DNA of 64,000 nt from Azoarcus_F sp048158365. GTDB lineage: Bacteria > Pseudomonadota > Gammaproteobacteria > Burkholderiales > Rhodocyclaceae. Position numbers and translations under genes: made by a program. Positions 9,626 through 18,977 of this stretch are shown here, piece after piece; within the stretch, counting starts at the first letter, position 1, and each line of letters starts with the position of its first letter. Below the pieces are notes generated by a model. That model ran no database searches, was not told the origin of the DNA, and worked only from the letters and a program-made list of their open reading frames with translations. The stretch lies in the NCBI GenBank assembly GCA_048158365.1, contig JBLLNL010000001.1, one strand, 5' to 3'.

Positions 9626-10558
9626 CTAAGCGCGCAGCTCGGCGGTGAGTTTTTTCAGGTCGAGCGTGCGTGCCCGTTCCTGGATGTCCTGGGTGTGGCG
9701 CGACTGCAGGGTCTTGGCCTGTTCGAACATCTGGGCGAAGGTAGCCTTCAGCGCGGCGGTGTCGAGTTTGCGCCCGTCGCCGTAATAGCGGTTCGCGACC
9801 TGACCGATCGCATAGGTCGTGGCGAACGAGAAGGCCGAGCCGGTCGCCTGGCTGCCGATGGCCCGGCCGACCCCCCCGAAGACCTTGCCCAGCACGCCGC
9901 CCACGAGCTTGCGGCCGAGCTGCTCGACATACTGCCCGGTCATGCCCACGCCGGTCGTGGCCAGGAAGTCCTTGATGTGACCCCGGTCGAGTTCGAAACC
10001 GTGGGCCTGGCCGATCCGGTAGACGAGCCGAACCTGCAGCGGAATGATCGCCATCGACGCCATCGACTGCGGCAGCAGCTCCAGCGCACCGTTCAGGATC
10101 GCCGCATGCAGGATGATGCGGTCGAGTTCGGCCGGATTCGGTCGGACGGCGGATGGAATCTCGGCCAGGGCCCCATTCACCGGCGATTCCGCGACCGCTT
10201 CGGCATTCAGGACGAAGTTCTCCGCTTCGGCCCGGTCCAGTCCGAGCAGGCCGGTGAGCCGGTCGAGAAAGGCGGTTTCCTGCGTATTGTGGCTGCCATC
10301 GGCTTCGCACACACCGACTGCCATCTCGAACGCGAGATCTCTGAGTTCGGGGGTGTCCAACCCGTCCACCGCGCCTTGCAGATCGAGCCGGCCGAGCAGT
10401 ACGTCCTGGTAGAGCGCGATGAAATCGATGTCCGTTTCGCCGCTCAGCGATTCGGCCACCTTGCGGACATGCTCGCGTTCCCCCGGATCCTGCCGGCCAT
10501 CGGCAAATGCGGCCATCAGGCTGACTGCGACGACGGAACGGGCCTGGCGATTGTTCAT
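9626..10558 (-). CDS. TerB-like / DUF697-like protein of unknown function
   Basis: A 310-residue protein. The N-terminal 110 or so residues (VVAVSLMAAFADGRQDPGER and a CEADGSHNTQETAFLDRL-type repeat) look like the TerB tellurite-resistance/DUF533 helical fold with acidic DG-x-D loops. The C-terminal part has a Gly-rich amphipathic segment (VGGVLGKVFGGVGRAIGSQA) resembling DUF697 proteins that associate with membranes. Start 10558 is supported by AAGGAAA upstream. No specific function can be given. A UUCG hairpin follows the gene. Confidence 0.7.
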   Translation of the reverse strand: MNNRQARSVVAVSLMAAFADGRQDPGEREHVRKVAESLSGETDIDFIALYQDVLLGRLDLQGAVDGLDTPELRDLAFEMAVGVCEADGSHNTQETAFLDRLTGLLGLDRAEAENFVLNAEAVAESPVNGALAEIPSAVRPNPAELDRIILHAAILNGALELLPQSMASMAIIPLQVRLVYRIGQAHGFELDRGHIKDFLATTGVGMTGQYVEQLGRKLVGGVLGKVFGGVGRAIGSQATGSAFSFATTYAIGQVANRYYGDGRKLDTAALKATFAQMFEQAKTLQSRHTQDIQERARTLDLKKLTAELRA

Positions 10559-10649
10559 TTTCGATTTTCCTTGTCGATTGCGGATATACAGGGGTTGTGA
10601 AGGCTCCCTTTTACCCCGGTGAAGATGAACCCATGGTGAACGCGACGGT

Positions 10650-11063
10650 TCACCCGTTCGGCCGCTGCGACGGACCGAGGTCGAGGTCCCCAAGAATCGG
10701 GCAGTCGGGCCGGGCGTCGCCATGGCAGTGCTCGGCCAATGACTGCAGCGTGGTGACCATGCCCTGCAGTTCGACGATCTTGCGCTGCAGCGCATCCACA
10801 TGCTCCATCGCGATGCGTTTGACGTCGGCGCTGGCGCGCGCCTGGTCATGCCACAGCGCGAGCAGTTCGGTGATGTCATCGACGCTGAAACCGAGATCCC
10901 GGGCGCGCCGGATGAAGCGCAGCACGTGCACGTCCTCGTCGGTGTAGAAGCGGTAGCCGTTTTCGCCGCGGCGCGCGGCCGGGATCAGGCCGATCGATTC
11001 GTAATACCGGATCATCTTCGCCGAGACGCCGGATGCGGCCGAGGCCTTGCCGATGTTCAGCAT
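10650..11063 (-). CDS. cueR: Cu(I)-responsive MerR-family regulator
   Basis: A 137-residue activator with the MerR winged helix-turn-helix at the N-terminus (IGKASAASGVSAKMIRYYES) and a long dimerisation helix. The metal loop has Cys113 and Cys121 in a C-x7-C arrangement, and Ser78 in ASADVK aligns with Ser77 of E. coli CueR. That combination is diagnostic for monovalent Cu/Ag/Au sensing rather than Hg or Zn. It starts 3 bp after the copA stop, so it is read from the copA promoter that it should itself control. Confidence 0.92.
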   Translation of the reverse strand: MLNIGKASAASGVSAKMIRYYESIGLIPAARRGENGYRFYTDEDVHVLRFIRRARDLGFSVDDITELLALWHDQARASADVKRIAMEHVDALQRKIVELQGMVTTLQSLAEHCHGDARPDCPILGDLDLGPSQRPNG

Positions 11064-11066
11064 GCT

Positions 11067-13613
11067 TCAGCCTCCTGCGGGTCGTGCGGCGGGGATGTTC
11101 GCGGCGGGCGGCTGATCCGCTTCCGCCGGGGCCCGGGACGCCTGGAAATAGCGCAGGCGCAGCGCGTTGCCGAGCACGAACACGCTGGACATCGACATCG
11201 CGGCCGCGGCGAAGACCGGCGACAGCAGCAGGCCCGCCGCCGGATAGAACACGCCGGCCGCGAGCGGGATCAGCGCGGTGTTGTACGCGAAGGCCCAGAA
11301 CAGATTCTGCTTGATGTTGCGCATCGTCGCGCGTGACAGCGCGATCGCGTGCGGCACGCCGGCCAGGTCGCCGGACATCAGCACCACGTCGGCACTCTCG
11401 ATCGCGACGTCGGTGCCGGTGCCGATCGCGATGCCGACATCGGCGGCGGCGAGCGCCGGTGCATCGTTGATGCCGTCGCCGACGAACGCGACGCTGCGCG
11501 CCTTGCCGCCATGGCTGCCGTCACCGCCGCGCAGCGTGTTCAGCGCATCCACCTTGCCGTCGGGCAGCACCTCGGCGACGACCTCGTCGATGCCGACCAG
11601 GTGTGCGATCGCGTGCGCGGTGCGGGCGTTGTCGCCGGTGATCATTGCGACCCGCAAGCCCATCGCATGCAGGGCCTCGACCGCGTGCACCGACGTGGGC
11701 TTCAGCGGATCGGCGACCGCGATGATCGCGGCGAGCCTGCCGTCGATCGCCGCGTACAGCGGGCTCTTGCCCTCGTCGCCGAGGCGTGCCGCCTGGTCGG
11801 CGAAGACGCCGATGTCGATGCCGAGCTGGTGCATCAGCCGATCGGCGCCGACCTCGATTCGCCGTCCGGCGACCCGCGCACGGACGCCGTGCCCGGCGGT
11901 GGCCTCGAAGTCTTCGGCGTCGGCGATCGCGAGGCCGGCCTCCCGTGCGGCGCGGACGATGGCGTCGGCGATTGGGTGCTCGGAGCGGCGTTCGACGGCG
12001 GCAATGGCCGCGAGCACGTCGTTGCGCTCGCATCCGGCAGTGGTCGCCAGATCGGTCAGCTGCGGGCGACCGACGGTCAACGTGCCGGTCTTGTCGAGCG
12101 CGACCACGTCCGCGTCGCGCAGCATCTGCAGCGCGTCGCCCCGCCGGAACAGCACGCCCATCTGCGCGGCGCGGCCGGTCGCGACCATGATCGACGTCGG
12201 CGTCGCGAGGCCCATCGCGCAAGGACAGGCGACAATCAGCACCGCGACCGCATTGACCAGTGCGAAGGTCAGCGCCGGCTCGGGGCCGAAGATGAGCCAG
12301 ACCAGAAAGGTCAGCAGCGCCACGCCCATCACCACAGGCACGAACACCATTGTGACCTTGTCCACCAGTGCCTGGATCGGCAGCTTGGCGCCCTGGGCCG
12401 CCTCGACCATGCGGATGATCTGCGCGAGCACGGTGTCGGCGCCGATCCGGGTCGCGCGGAAGCTGAACGCCCCCCGCGTGTTGAGCGTGCCGCCGACCAC
12501 GGTCGCACCGGGTGTTTTCTCGACCGGGATCGGCTCGCCGGTGATCATCGATTCGTCGACCCAGGAGGCGCCGTCGATGACGTCGCCGTCGACCGCGATC
12601 TTCTCGCCCGGACGCACCTCGAGCACGTCGCCGACCACGACCTCGTCGATCGGTAGTTCGCGCACTTCGTCGTCGCGCCGCACGCGTGCGGTACGCGGCT
12701 GGATGCGCATCAGACGCTGGATCGCCTCGCTGGTGCGCCCGCGCGCACGGGCTTCGAGCAGTCGGCCGATCAGGATCAGCGTCACGATGACCGCAGCAGC
12801 CTCGAAGTACACGTTCACGGTGCCTTCGGGCAGCACGCCGGGTGCGAGCAGTGCGACCATCGAGTAGCCCCATGCGGCACCGGTGCCGAGTGACACGAGC
12901 GCGTTCATGTCGGGGGCGCCGCGCAGCAGCGCCGGAACGCCCTTCCTGAAGAAGCGCAGCCCCGGCCCGAACAGCACCAGCGTGGTCAGCACGGCCTGCA
13001 GCCACCAGCTCTCGCGATGCCCGATATGGGTCATGACCCAGTCGTGCATGCCCGGGATCAGGTGGGAACCCATCTCGAGCACGAATACCGGCAGCGTCAG
13101 CGCGACCGCGATCCAGACCGCCTGTTGCAGCTTGTGCCGCTCCGCCTCCGCGCTCTCGGCGCGGCTCGCCTCGGACACCTCGGTCGAGGGTCGTGCGCCG
13201 AATCCGGCCTTGGCGACCGCCGCTACCAGCGCGGCCATCGGCACCGCCGCGGAGGTCTGGACCCGCGCGCGACGTGCGGCCAGGTTGACCGACGCGTCGA
13301 CGACGCCCGGCACGCGGCGCAACACTTTCTCGACCCGCCCGACGCAGGCGGCGCAGCTCATGCCCTCGATATCCAGCGTCACTTCGTCACGCCGGACTTC
13401 GTAGCCGGCCTTGGTGACCGCGTCCGACAGCTGCGCGAAGCTGACCTCCGGCGCGACCGTGACCGTGGCGGTCTCGGTCGCGAGGTTGACGCTCGCCGCA
13501 CGCACGCCGTCCACCTTCAGCAGGGCCTTCTCGACATGCGCCACGCAGGAAGCGCAGGTCATGCCGTCCACATTCAGGATCCTGACCTCGCCATCGATCG
13601 TCGTGTTGTTCAT
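11067..13613 (-). CDS. copA: Cu(I)-exporting P1B-type ATPase
   Basis: Inner-membrane pump that expels Cu(I) from the cytoplasm. Two N-terminal heavy-metal-associated domains carry GMTCASC and GMSCAAC. The transport site ACPCAMGLATP (about residue 462), the actuator TGEP, the phosphorylation site DKTGT (about residue 506) and SEHPIADAI follow in the P1B-1 order. The length of 848-850 residues is usual. The ATG at 13613 sits 7 bases after GGGAG; the alternative ATG at 13619 leaves only one base and is less likely. It is followed by cueR in the same operon. Confidence 0.96.
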   Translation of the reverse strand: MNNTTIDGEVRILNVDGMTCASCVAHVEKALLKVDGVRAASVNLATETATVTVAPEVSFAQLSDAVTKAGYEVRRDEVTLDIEGMSCAACVGRVEKVLRRVPGVVDASVNLAARRARVQTSAAVPMAALVAAVAKAGFGARPSTEVSEASRAESAEAERHKLQQAVWIAVALTLPVFVLEMGSHLIPGMHDWVMTHIGHRESWWLQAVLTTLVLFGPGLRFFRKGVPALLRGAPDMNALVSLGTGAAWGYSMVALLAPGVLPEGTVNVYFEAAAVIVTLILIGRLLEARARGRTSEAIQRLMRIQPRTARVRRDDEVRELPIDEVVVGDVLEVRPGEKIAVDGDVIDGASWVDESMITGEPIPVEKTPGATVVGGTLNTRGAFSFRATRIGADTVLAQIIRMVEAAQGAKLPIQALVDKVTMVFVPVVMGVALLTFLVWLIFGPEPALTFALVNAVAVLIVACPCAMGLATPTSIMVATGRAAQMGVLFRRGDALQMLRDADVVALDKTGTLTVGRPQLTDLATTAGCERNDVLAAIAAVERRSEHPIADAIVRAAREAGLAIADAEDFEATAGHGVRARVAGRRIEVGADRLMHQLGIDIGVFADQAARLGDEGKSPLYAAIDGRLAAIIAVADPLKPTSVHAVEALHAMGLRVAMITGDNARTAHAIAHLVGIDEVVAEVLPDGKVDALNTLRGGDGSHGGKARSVAFVGDGINDAPALAAADVGIAIGTGTDVAIESADVVLMSGDLAGVPHAIALSRATMRNIKQNLFWAFAYNTALIPLAAGVFYPAAGLLLSPVFAAAAMSMSSVFVLGNALRLRYFQASRAPAEADQPPAANIPAARPAGG

Positions 13614-13649
13614 CGCCATGCTCCCGCAGGAATGCTGTTGATCCTACGC

Positions 13650-13680
13650 ACTCTAGACCTTGACAGCATGGGAAGGTCAA
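13650..13680 (-). promoter_or_regulatory. CueR-type copA promoter with 19-bp spacer
   Basis: On the minus strand TTGACC (-35, 13675-13680) and TAGAGT (-10, 13650-13655) are separated by 19 bp, the over-long spacing typical of MerR-family promoters. Within the spacer a dyad ACCTTCCC...AAGGT (13657-13677) fits the CueR/CopA operator class. It lies about 37 bp upstream of the copA start and would drive copA-cueR, activated by Cu(I)-CueR. Confidence 0.82.
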
Positions 13681-13753
13681 CATTCAATTCATTTTTCGGT
13701 CAAGATCCATTCCTGTGGTCAGAGCGCGTCATGTGCTGCGGGTGATCCGTGTG

Positions 13754-14962
13754 TCAGCCGCAGCGCAGGCGCAGCATCACCGCGATCGCGAACACCAGCC
13801 CGATCAGGCCCAGCAGGCCGATGACCACGCCGTTCCAGCCGGCATGGATCCACAGCGGACCAGTGGCGCTGCCCAGGATGCTGCTGCCGAGGTAGTAGCT
13901 CGACAGGTAGAGCGCGGACACCAGCCCGCGCCGCTGGCCGGCGCGCTGCGACACCCAGCCGCTCGCGACCGCATGGGTCGCGAAGTAGCCGAAGGTGAAC
14001 AGTGCGAGGCCGACGATGATAGGGATCAGCGACGACAGCGCGGTCGTGACGATGCCCACGGCCATCACGACCACCATCACCAGCATGATCGCGCTCCGGC
14101 TGTACCGGTCGGCGAGGTGACCCGCCCACGCGGACGACACGCTGCCGACCGCGTAGAGCAGGAAGATCGCGCCGATCGCGGCCGGCCCCAGGTTATAGGG
14201 CTCGATGCTGAGTCTGAAACCGAGGTAGTTGTAGATGCTGACGAACGCACCCATGATCAGGAAGGCGGTCAGGAACAGCCATGGCAGGCCCGGATCGGCG
14301 TAGATCTTGCGGACATCCGCGAAGAGCTGGCGGGGTTGCAGCGAACGCGTCTCGAAATGCCGGGCCGGCGGAATGGTGCGCCAGAAAAGCCAGCATGCGA
14401 CGATGCCCACCCCCCCGAGCGATGCCAGTCCGTAACGCCAGTCCAGCCACTGCGTGACGGTGGCCGCGAGGAAGCGGCCGAACATGCCGCCCAGTGCATT
14501 GCCCGCAATGTACATGCCCATCGCGCGTGCACGCGCCTCGTGCGACACCTCCTCGCCCAGGTAGGCCATCGCCGCAGCCGGAAGGGCGGCGATGCACACG
14601 CCGACGCCGGCGCGGGCCAGCACCAGCCAGTCGAGGCTCGGCGCCAGCGCCGACAACCAGGCGAACAGCGTCGCTCCGACCAGTGACCATTTCATCATGC
14701 CGACCCGGCCATAGCGGTCTGACATCAGGCTGAACGGAATCAGCAGCATGGCCATCGCCATTGTGCCAGCGGACACGGTCAGGCTGGCCACGGTCGCGGA
14801 GGCGTCGAAGGTCTGACTCAGCTGGGGTAGCAGGGGCTGGGTACCATACAGCAGCGTGAAGCACGTGAAGCCGCCGAGCGACAGGGCCAGGTTGGCACGA
14901 CGATACTCGGGTGTGCCCGAGCGATAGTAGGCGTCGGCGCCGTCAGGCGTGTGGTTCGACAT
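13754..14962 (-). CDS. MFS transporter (YnfM-like, 12 TM)
   Basis: A 402-residue major facilitator with twelve predicted hydrophobic segments. The loop 2-3 motif appears as SDRYGRVGMMKWS. The N-terminal PEYRRANLALSLGGF, with TLLYGTQPLLPQL after it, is typical of the YnfM/arabinose-efflux-like group of proton-driven exporters. No substrate can be inferred. It stands alone on the minus strand, divergent from the gene at 15135. Confidence 0.87.
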   Translation of the reverse strand: MSNHTPDGADAYYRSGTPEYRRANLALSLGGFTCFTLLYGTQPLLPQLSQTFDASATVASLTVSAGTMAMAMLLIPFSLMSDRYGRVGMMKWSLVGATLFAWLSALAPSLDWLVLARAGVGVCIAALPAAAMAYLGEEVSHEARARAMGMYIAGNALGGMFGRFLAATVTQWLDWRYGLASLGGVGIVACWLFWRTIPPARHFETRSLQPRQLFADVRKIYADPGLPWLFLTAFLIMGAFVSIYNYLGFRLSIEPYNLGPAAIGAIFLLYAVGSVSSAWAGHLADRYSRSAIMLVMVVVMAVGIVTTALSSLIPIIVGLALFTFGYFATHAVASGWVSQRAGQRRGLVSALYLSSYYLGSSILGSATGPLWIHAGWNGVVIGLLGLIGLVFAIAVMLRLRCG

Positions 14963-15134
14963 GCGGTCCGGCTCCTGTCGTGCTGGCTGAGGATCGTGGC
15001 GGATTCGGGATCGTTGCGGCGCACCCGGACAGGCTGTGCCCGTCGATGGCCCGATCGTCGTCAGAGGTTATCGGTTTGTCGGGGTGCCGTCATCCGATTT
15101 AAGCTGTGCTGCACCCACCCGACAAGGGCCCCCG

Positions 15135-17699
15135 ATGATGAATGCCGCCAATGAGTCCTCCTTCGCCCCGACCACCGGCATGCCCGGGCTCGACAAGGTC
15201 TTCAGCGGCGTTCAGCGCGGCGACAACATCGTCTGGCAGATTCAGACGGTGGAGGATTACGTGGCGCTGGTGGTCCCGTATGCGCGGGCGGCCTGGTCGC
15301 AACGACGGCGGCTGATCTATTTCCGCTTCGCGTGCCATCCGCCCTTGCTGGCCCAGGATCCCGGGGTCGAGATCCATCATCCGCGCCCCGGCGACGGGTT
15401 CGACGCCTTCGTCGACCAGGTCCATGACGTGATCGAGACGGCCGGCACCGAGACGCTGTATGTGTTCGACTGCCTGTCGGATCTGGCCGAAGCCTGGCAG
15501 TCGGACCGCATGATGGGCAACTTCTTCCGCCTGACCTGCCCGCGGCTGTTCGACCTCGACACGGTGACCTATTTCGGGGTGCTGCGAAACACCCATACCC
15601 GTGCCGCGATGGAAATGATCACGGACACCACCCAGTTCCTGCTCGACGTGTTCCGATGTCGCGGGCGGCATTACATCCGGCCGATCAAGGTCCAGCATCG
15701 GTCCGCCGCGGTCATGAACCTGATTCACGCGTGGGAGGCGGGCGATCACTTCCCGCCGGTCACCGACAGCGGCACCGTGTCCGAGATCCTGGCCGGCGCG
15801 GACTGGCCCGGGCTCGAGGACAACCTGTTCAGCGATCACTGGCAGCGGCATTTTGCGGCGGTTCGGGCGCTGCTGAAGGCACGACAGGGCGGCGGCCAGG
15901 ACAGGGAGGCCGAGTCCGAATGGTTTCGGCGCCTGAGCCGACTGGTGTTCCCGGACGACCCGGCGCTGATGTGCCTGGTCGATGGCTACCTCGATCTCGA
16001 CGACCTGATCGCGATCCGCAACCGCATGATCGGCATTGGCGCCATCGGCGGCAAGGCGCTGGGCATGCTGCTCGCGCGTGCGGTGATCCGGCGCGATGCA
16101 CCAGACCTGTTGTCGCGGATGGAGGCCCATGACTCGTTCTTCGTCGGAACCGAGGTGTTCGACACGTTTCTGGTGCAGAACCGGGTGTGGTGGATACGGC
16201 GCCGACAGCGCGATCCGGCCACTTTGCTGAGCGGGCTGGACGAGGCACGCGAGCGGATGCTCGCCGGCAGCTTCCCGTCTGCGACGATCCGCCAGTTCGA
16301 AGGCATGCTCGATTACTTCGGCGAATGGCCGTTCATCGTGCGCTCCAGTTCCCGCCTGGAGGACCGCTACGGTAACGCCTTCGCAGGCCAGTACGACAGT
16401 GTGTTCTGCGTCAACCAGGGTCCGCGCGAGCAGCGCCTCGGGCAGTTGCTCGATGCGGTGCGCCAGGTCTATGCGAGCACGCTGGGCGAACAGGCCTTGC
16501 GCTACCGGGAGCGGCGCGGGCTGCTCGCGGAAAACGAGCAGATGGCCCTGCTGATCATGCGGGTGTCCGGCACCGCGGGGTCACGCTACTTCAACCCGCA
16601 TGCTGCAGGGGTCGGCCTGTCGGTCAATCCCTACCCGTGGAACCCGAAGATCGACATGGGCGCAGGGGTCGTGCGCATCGTCGCGGGCCTGGGGACCCGC
16701 GCGGTCGATCGATCGGATGACGACTATACGCGTCTGATTGCGCTGAACGCCCCCGACCTGCGTCCGGAAACCAGGTTCGGCGCGATCGCCCGTCATGCCC
16801 AGCGCCGCATGGATGCGCTCGATCTGCAGGAAAACCGTGTCGCCTCGGGGCCATTCGGGGAACTGGTGCGCGACCAGAAGACCTTCCCGATGAGCCTGTT
16901 CACGTCCCGCGAACGGGACGACGGTCCGGCCTTTCTGACCTTCGACGGCCTGGTCGGCGGCACGCCGTTCGTAGCCGACATGCGCGCGATACTCGAACGC
17001 CTGCACGCGGCCTATGACCACGCGGTCGAGATCGAATTCGCGCTGAACATGCATCCGGACGGGGCCTACCGCATCAACCTGTTGCAGTGCCGGCCGATGC
17101 AGGTGCGCAATATCGATGCCGGCCTCAGCCCGGAACCGCCGCTGGCGGCGCCGGTGCGGGTGCGCACCCGTGGTGCGGTGATCGGACCCAGTCGGGTCCT
17201 GCAGCCGGATCGTGTCGTGTACGTCGTTCCAGGCGTCTACGGCCACCTGTCGCAGGCCGATCGTTTCGAGATCGCGCGCCTGGTCGGGGCGATCAATCAG
17301 GCGAGCCGGGATCGCCAGCTGCTGCTGCTCGGACCGGGGCGATGGGGCTCTCGGGACCCGTCGCTGGGCATCCCGGTCGCGTTCTCGGAGATCAACCATG
17401 TCGCGGCGCTGTGCGAGATCGTCGCGATGCACGCGACGCTGGTGCCGGACGTGTCACTCGGCACGCACTTCATCAACGAGTTGATCGAAGCCGACATGCT
17501 GTACTTTGCGCTGTTTCCGAAGATGGACGGGAACGCTATCGACGAGGCCGCGTTGCTGCGCGGCGAGAATCGCCTGGCGGAGATCGTGCCGGATACGGCG
17601 CGGTGGGCGCAGGTCGTGCACGTGTGCGACGTCGAACCGGGCCGGCTCACGCTGTTCGCCGACGCGATGCAGCAGCGTGTGGTGGTGTGCGAAACCTGA
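15135..17699 (+). CDS. KaiC-like / PPDK-type ATP-grasp fusion protein
   Basis: An 854-residue protein. Residues 1-250 resemble a RecA/KaiC-like module (TGMPGLDKVFSGVQRGDNIV), but the Walker A GxxGxGKT is missing. Next comes an ATP-grasp domain of the PEP synthase/pyruvate phosphate dikinase type: FIVRSSSRLEDRYGNAFAGQ and INLLQCRPMQ are its hallmarks. The swivelling phosphohistidine domain and PEP/pyruvate barrel are absent. A conserved-looking C-terminal region with LLLGPGRWGSRDPSLG follows. This set matches the group named only as PEP/pyruvate-binding domain-containing proteins. Start at 15135 or 15138 (ATGATG after AAGGG). It stands alone; reaction unknown. Confidence 0.85.
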   Translation: MMNAANESSFAPTTGMPGLDKVFSGVQRGDNIVWQIQTVEDYVALVVPYARAAWSQRRRLIYFRFACHPPLLAQDPGVEIHHPRPGDGFDAFVDQVHDVIETAGTETLYVFDCLSDLAEAWQSDRMMGNFFRLTCPRLFDLDTVTYFGVLRNTHTRAAMEMITDTTQFLLDVFRCRGRHYIRPIKVQHRSAAVMNLIHAWEAGDHFPPVTDSGTVSEILAGADWPGLEDNLFSDHWQRHFAAVRALLKARQGGGQDREAESEWFRRLSRLVFPDDPALMCLVDGYLDLDDLIAIRNRMIGIGAIGGKALGMLLARAVIRRDAPDLLSRMEAHDSFFVGTEVFDTFLVQNRVWWIRRRQRDPATLLSGLDEARERMLAGSFPSATIRQFEGMLDYFGEWPFIVRSSSRLEDRYGNAFAGQYDSVFCVNQGPREQRLGQLLDAVRQVYASTLGEQALRYRERRGLLAENEQMALLIMRVSGTAGSRYFNPHAAGVGLSVNPYPWNPKIDMGAGVVRIVAGLGTRAVDRSDDDYTRLIALNAPDLRPETRFGAIARHAQRRMDALDLQENRVASGPFGELVRDQKTFPMSLFTSRERDDGPAFLTFDGLVGGTPFVADMRAILERLHAAYDHAVEIEFALNMHPDGAYRINLLQCRPMQVRNIDAGLSPEPPLAAPVRVRTRGAVIGPSRVLQPDRVVYVVPGVYGHLSQADRFEIARLVGAINQASRDRQLLLLGPGRWGSRDPSLGIPVAFSEINHVAALCEIVAMHATLVPDVSLGTHFINELIEADMLYFALFPKMDGNAIDEAALLRGENRLAEIVPDTARWAQVVHVCDVEPGRLTLFADAMQQRVVVCET

Positions 17700-17707
17700 G
17701 CGGGGTG

Positions 17708-17998
17708 CTACTCCGGGCGCACCGACATGTCGCGCAGCTCGCGCAGATCCGGCAGGTCACGCAGGTCCAGTTCCTCGCTGCTCATCTGGTCGGGGTCGTA
17801 ACCCGGTGGCGGCGTGTGCGGCTGCATCTGCAGCGCCTGCGCGATCATCGGCACTTCCGCATTGACCTGCTGCGGCGTCAGCACGTTCTGATGCGCGACG
17901 AACAGGAACGCGGTGATGAAGAACGCGTGGTTGAGCACCTGCAGACGTTCGGTGCGATCCAGGGACTTCAGCGAGAGGTGCTTCATGATGCGGGTCAT
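17708..17998 (-). CDS. Small hypothetical protein, one hydrophobic segment
   Basis: 96 residues, not recognised. It has a basic N-terminus, a hydrophobic stretch (HAFFITAFLFVAHQNVL) and an acidic proline-containing tail (YDPDQMSSEELDLRDLPDLR). No clear Shine-Dalgarno precedes either ATG (17998 or 17986). It converges with the fusion-protein gene 9 bp away. Coding is supported mainly by the high-GC codon pattern of the frame. Confidence 0.5.
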   Translation of the reverse strand: MTRIMKHLSLKSLDRTERLQVLNHAFFITAFLFVAHQNVLTPQQVNAEVPMIAQALQMQPHTPPPGYDPDQMSSEELDLRDLPDLRELRDMSVRPE

Positions 17999-18136
17999 GG
18001 CGGCAGATCCGTAGTCGTACAGTCAATTGACGGCATGAGGCGTCGTCGGGTTCAATCTTAACCCGAATTTTCTTGGCGGGGCGGGACTATGCCGAGATGC
18101 GGGGCGCGGCAGGACCCTCCCGCCCTGGCTGCGGCT

Positions 18137-18916
18137 TCAACTCGCCGCGGCGAGCGCAGCAGCGAGCGCGCCTGCGTCGCCGTGGAGCCGGTCGAGTTCC
18201 GGCCCGGTGATCTCGAAGCGATCGCGTATCAGGTAGAGCCTGCCGTCGTGCAGGTGGATGCCGTCGCTGCGCGCCTGGTACTGCTCGAGCAGCTGGCGGC
18301 GGGCGTCGTTCAGGAACATGCGCTCTCGTGCCTGGACGATCGGACGTTTGGACAGCGTCGCGACCAGGCCGCCTCGATGTTTCGCGGTCGTCCTCGATCG
18401 CAGCAGTCCGGCGCGGCCCAGGATCCGGTCCCGCAACCGCGCCGGACGAAGCGCGAGCGTGGTGGGTATCTCCGGCGGGACGATGCACAGGCGCAGATAG
18501 CGTTTCCGCTGCCAGGGACTGCCGAACCAGCTGTTCACGCTGACTTCGTCGATCGAGTACGGAAAACCGGCATGCTCGCCGACGAACATCGGCCCGTTCC
18601 GGTCCGGATGCTTCAGCGCGGGATTGGTCGACAGCCAGCGTTGCAGCGATCGGCTCCGGGAACCGCTCTGCCCGGCGCGCTCTCCCGACGTGCCGGCATG
18701 CAGCCCATGTTCGTGCGCAAATGCCCGCAGCAGTGCGGGTGTCACCAGACCCGGGCGAATGCGCCGTGGTATCGACGACACGACCATGATGAGCCAGAAG
18801 GCACCGAGAAACAGCAGGAAGAACGTGCGGAACTCGATCGAGTCGCCGTCGCTCGCGATCGCCAGCGAGGCTGTCATCGCGAGCGGCGGCAGAAGGAGGC
18901 AGCCTGGCCGGATCAT
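18137..18916 (-). CDS. Hypothetical membrane-anchored protein
   Basis: 259 residues, no recognised domain. A signal-like N-terminus is followed by one strong membrane segment (FFLLFLGAFWLIMVVSSIP). The rest is soluble and Arg-rich, with an ordered region around FPYSIDEVSVNSWFGSPWQ. The start has GAGG eight bases upstream. Opposite-strand frames of similar length look like shadows. Confidence 0.58.
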   Translation of the reverse strand: MIRPGCLLLPPLAMTASLAIASDGDSIEFRTFFLLFLGAFWLIMVVSSIPRRIRPGLVTPALLRAFAHEHGLHAGTSGERAGQSGSRSRSLQRWLSTNPALKHPDRNGPMFVGEHAGFPYSIDEVSVNSWFGSPWQRKRYLRLCIVPPEIPTTLALRPARLRDRILGRAGLLRSRTTAKHRGGLVATLSKRPIVQARERMFLNDARRQLLEQYQARSDGIHLHDGRLYLIRDRFEITGPELDRLHGDAGALAAALAAAS

Positions 18917-18977
18917 GTCGCGTGCCTCGAACCCGGGTCAGTTTATTCCACAGCACAGGGTTGACCGGGTCGTCATC

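Noticed and set aside
12883..13745. Frames opposite copA
   Set aside because: Antisense to a certain gene and without any motif; high-GC shadows.
18087..18964. Alternative frames on both strands over the hypothetical protein at 18137-18916
   Set aside because: They lack a membrane segment or signal, and have no ribosome-binding site; the 18137-18916 frame has both a hydrophobic anchor and a GAGG.
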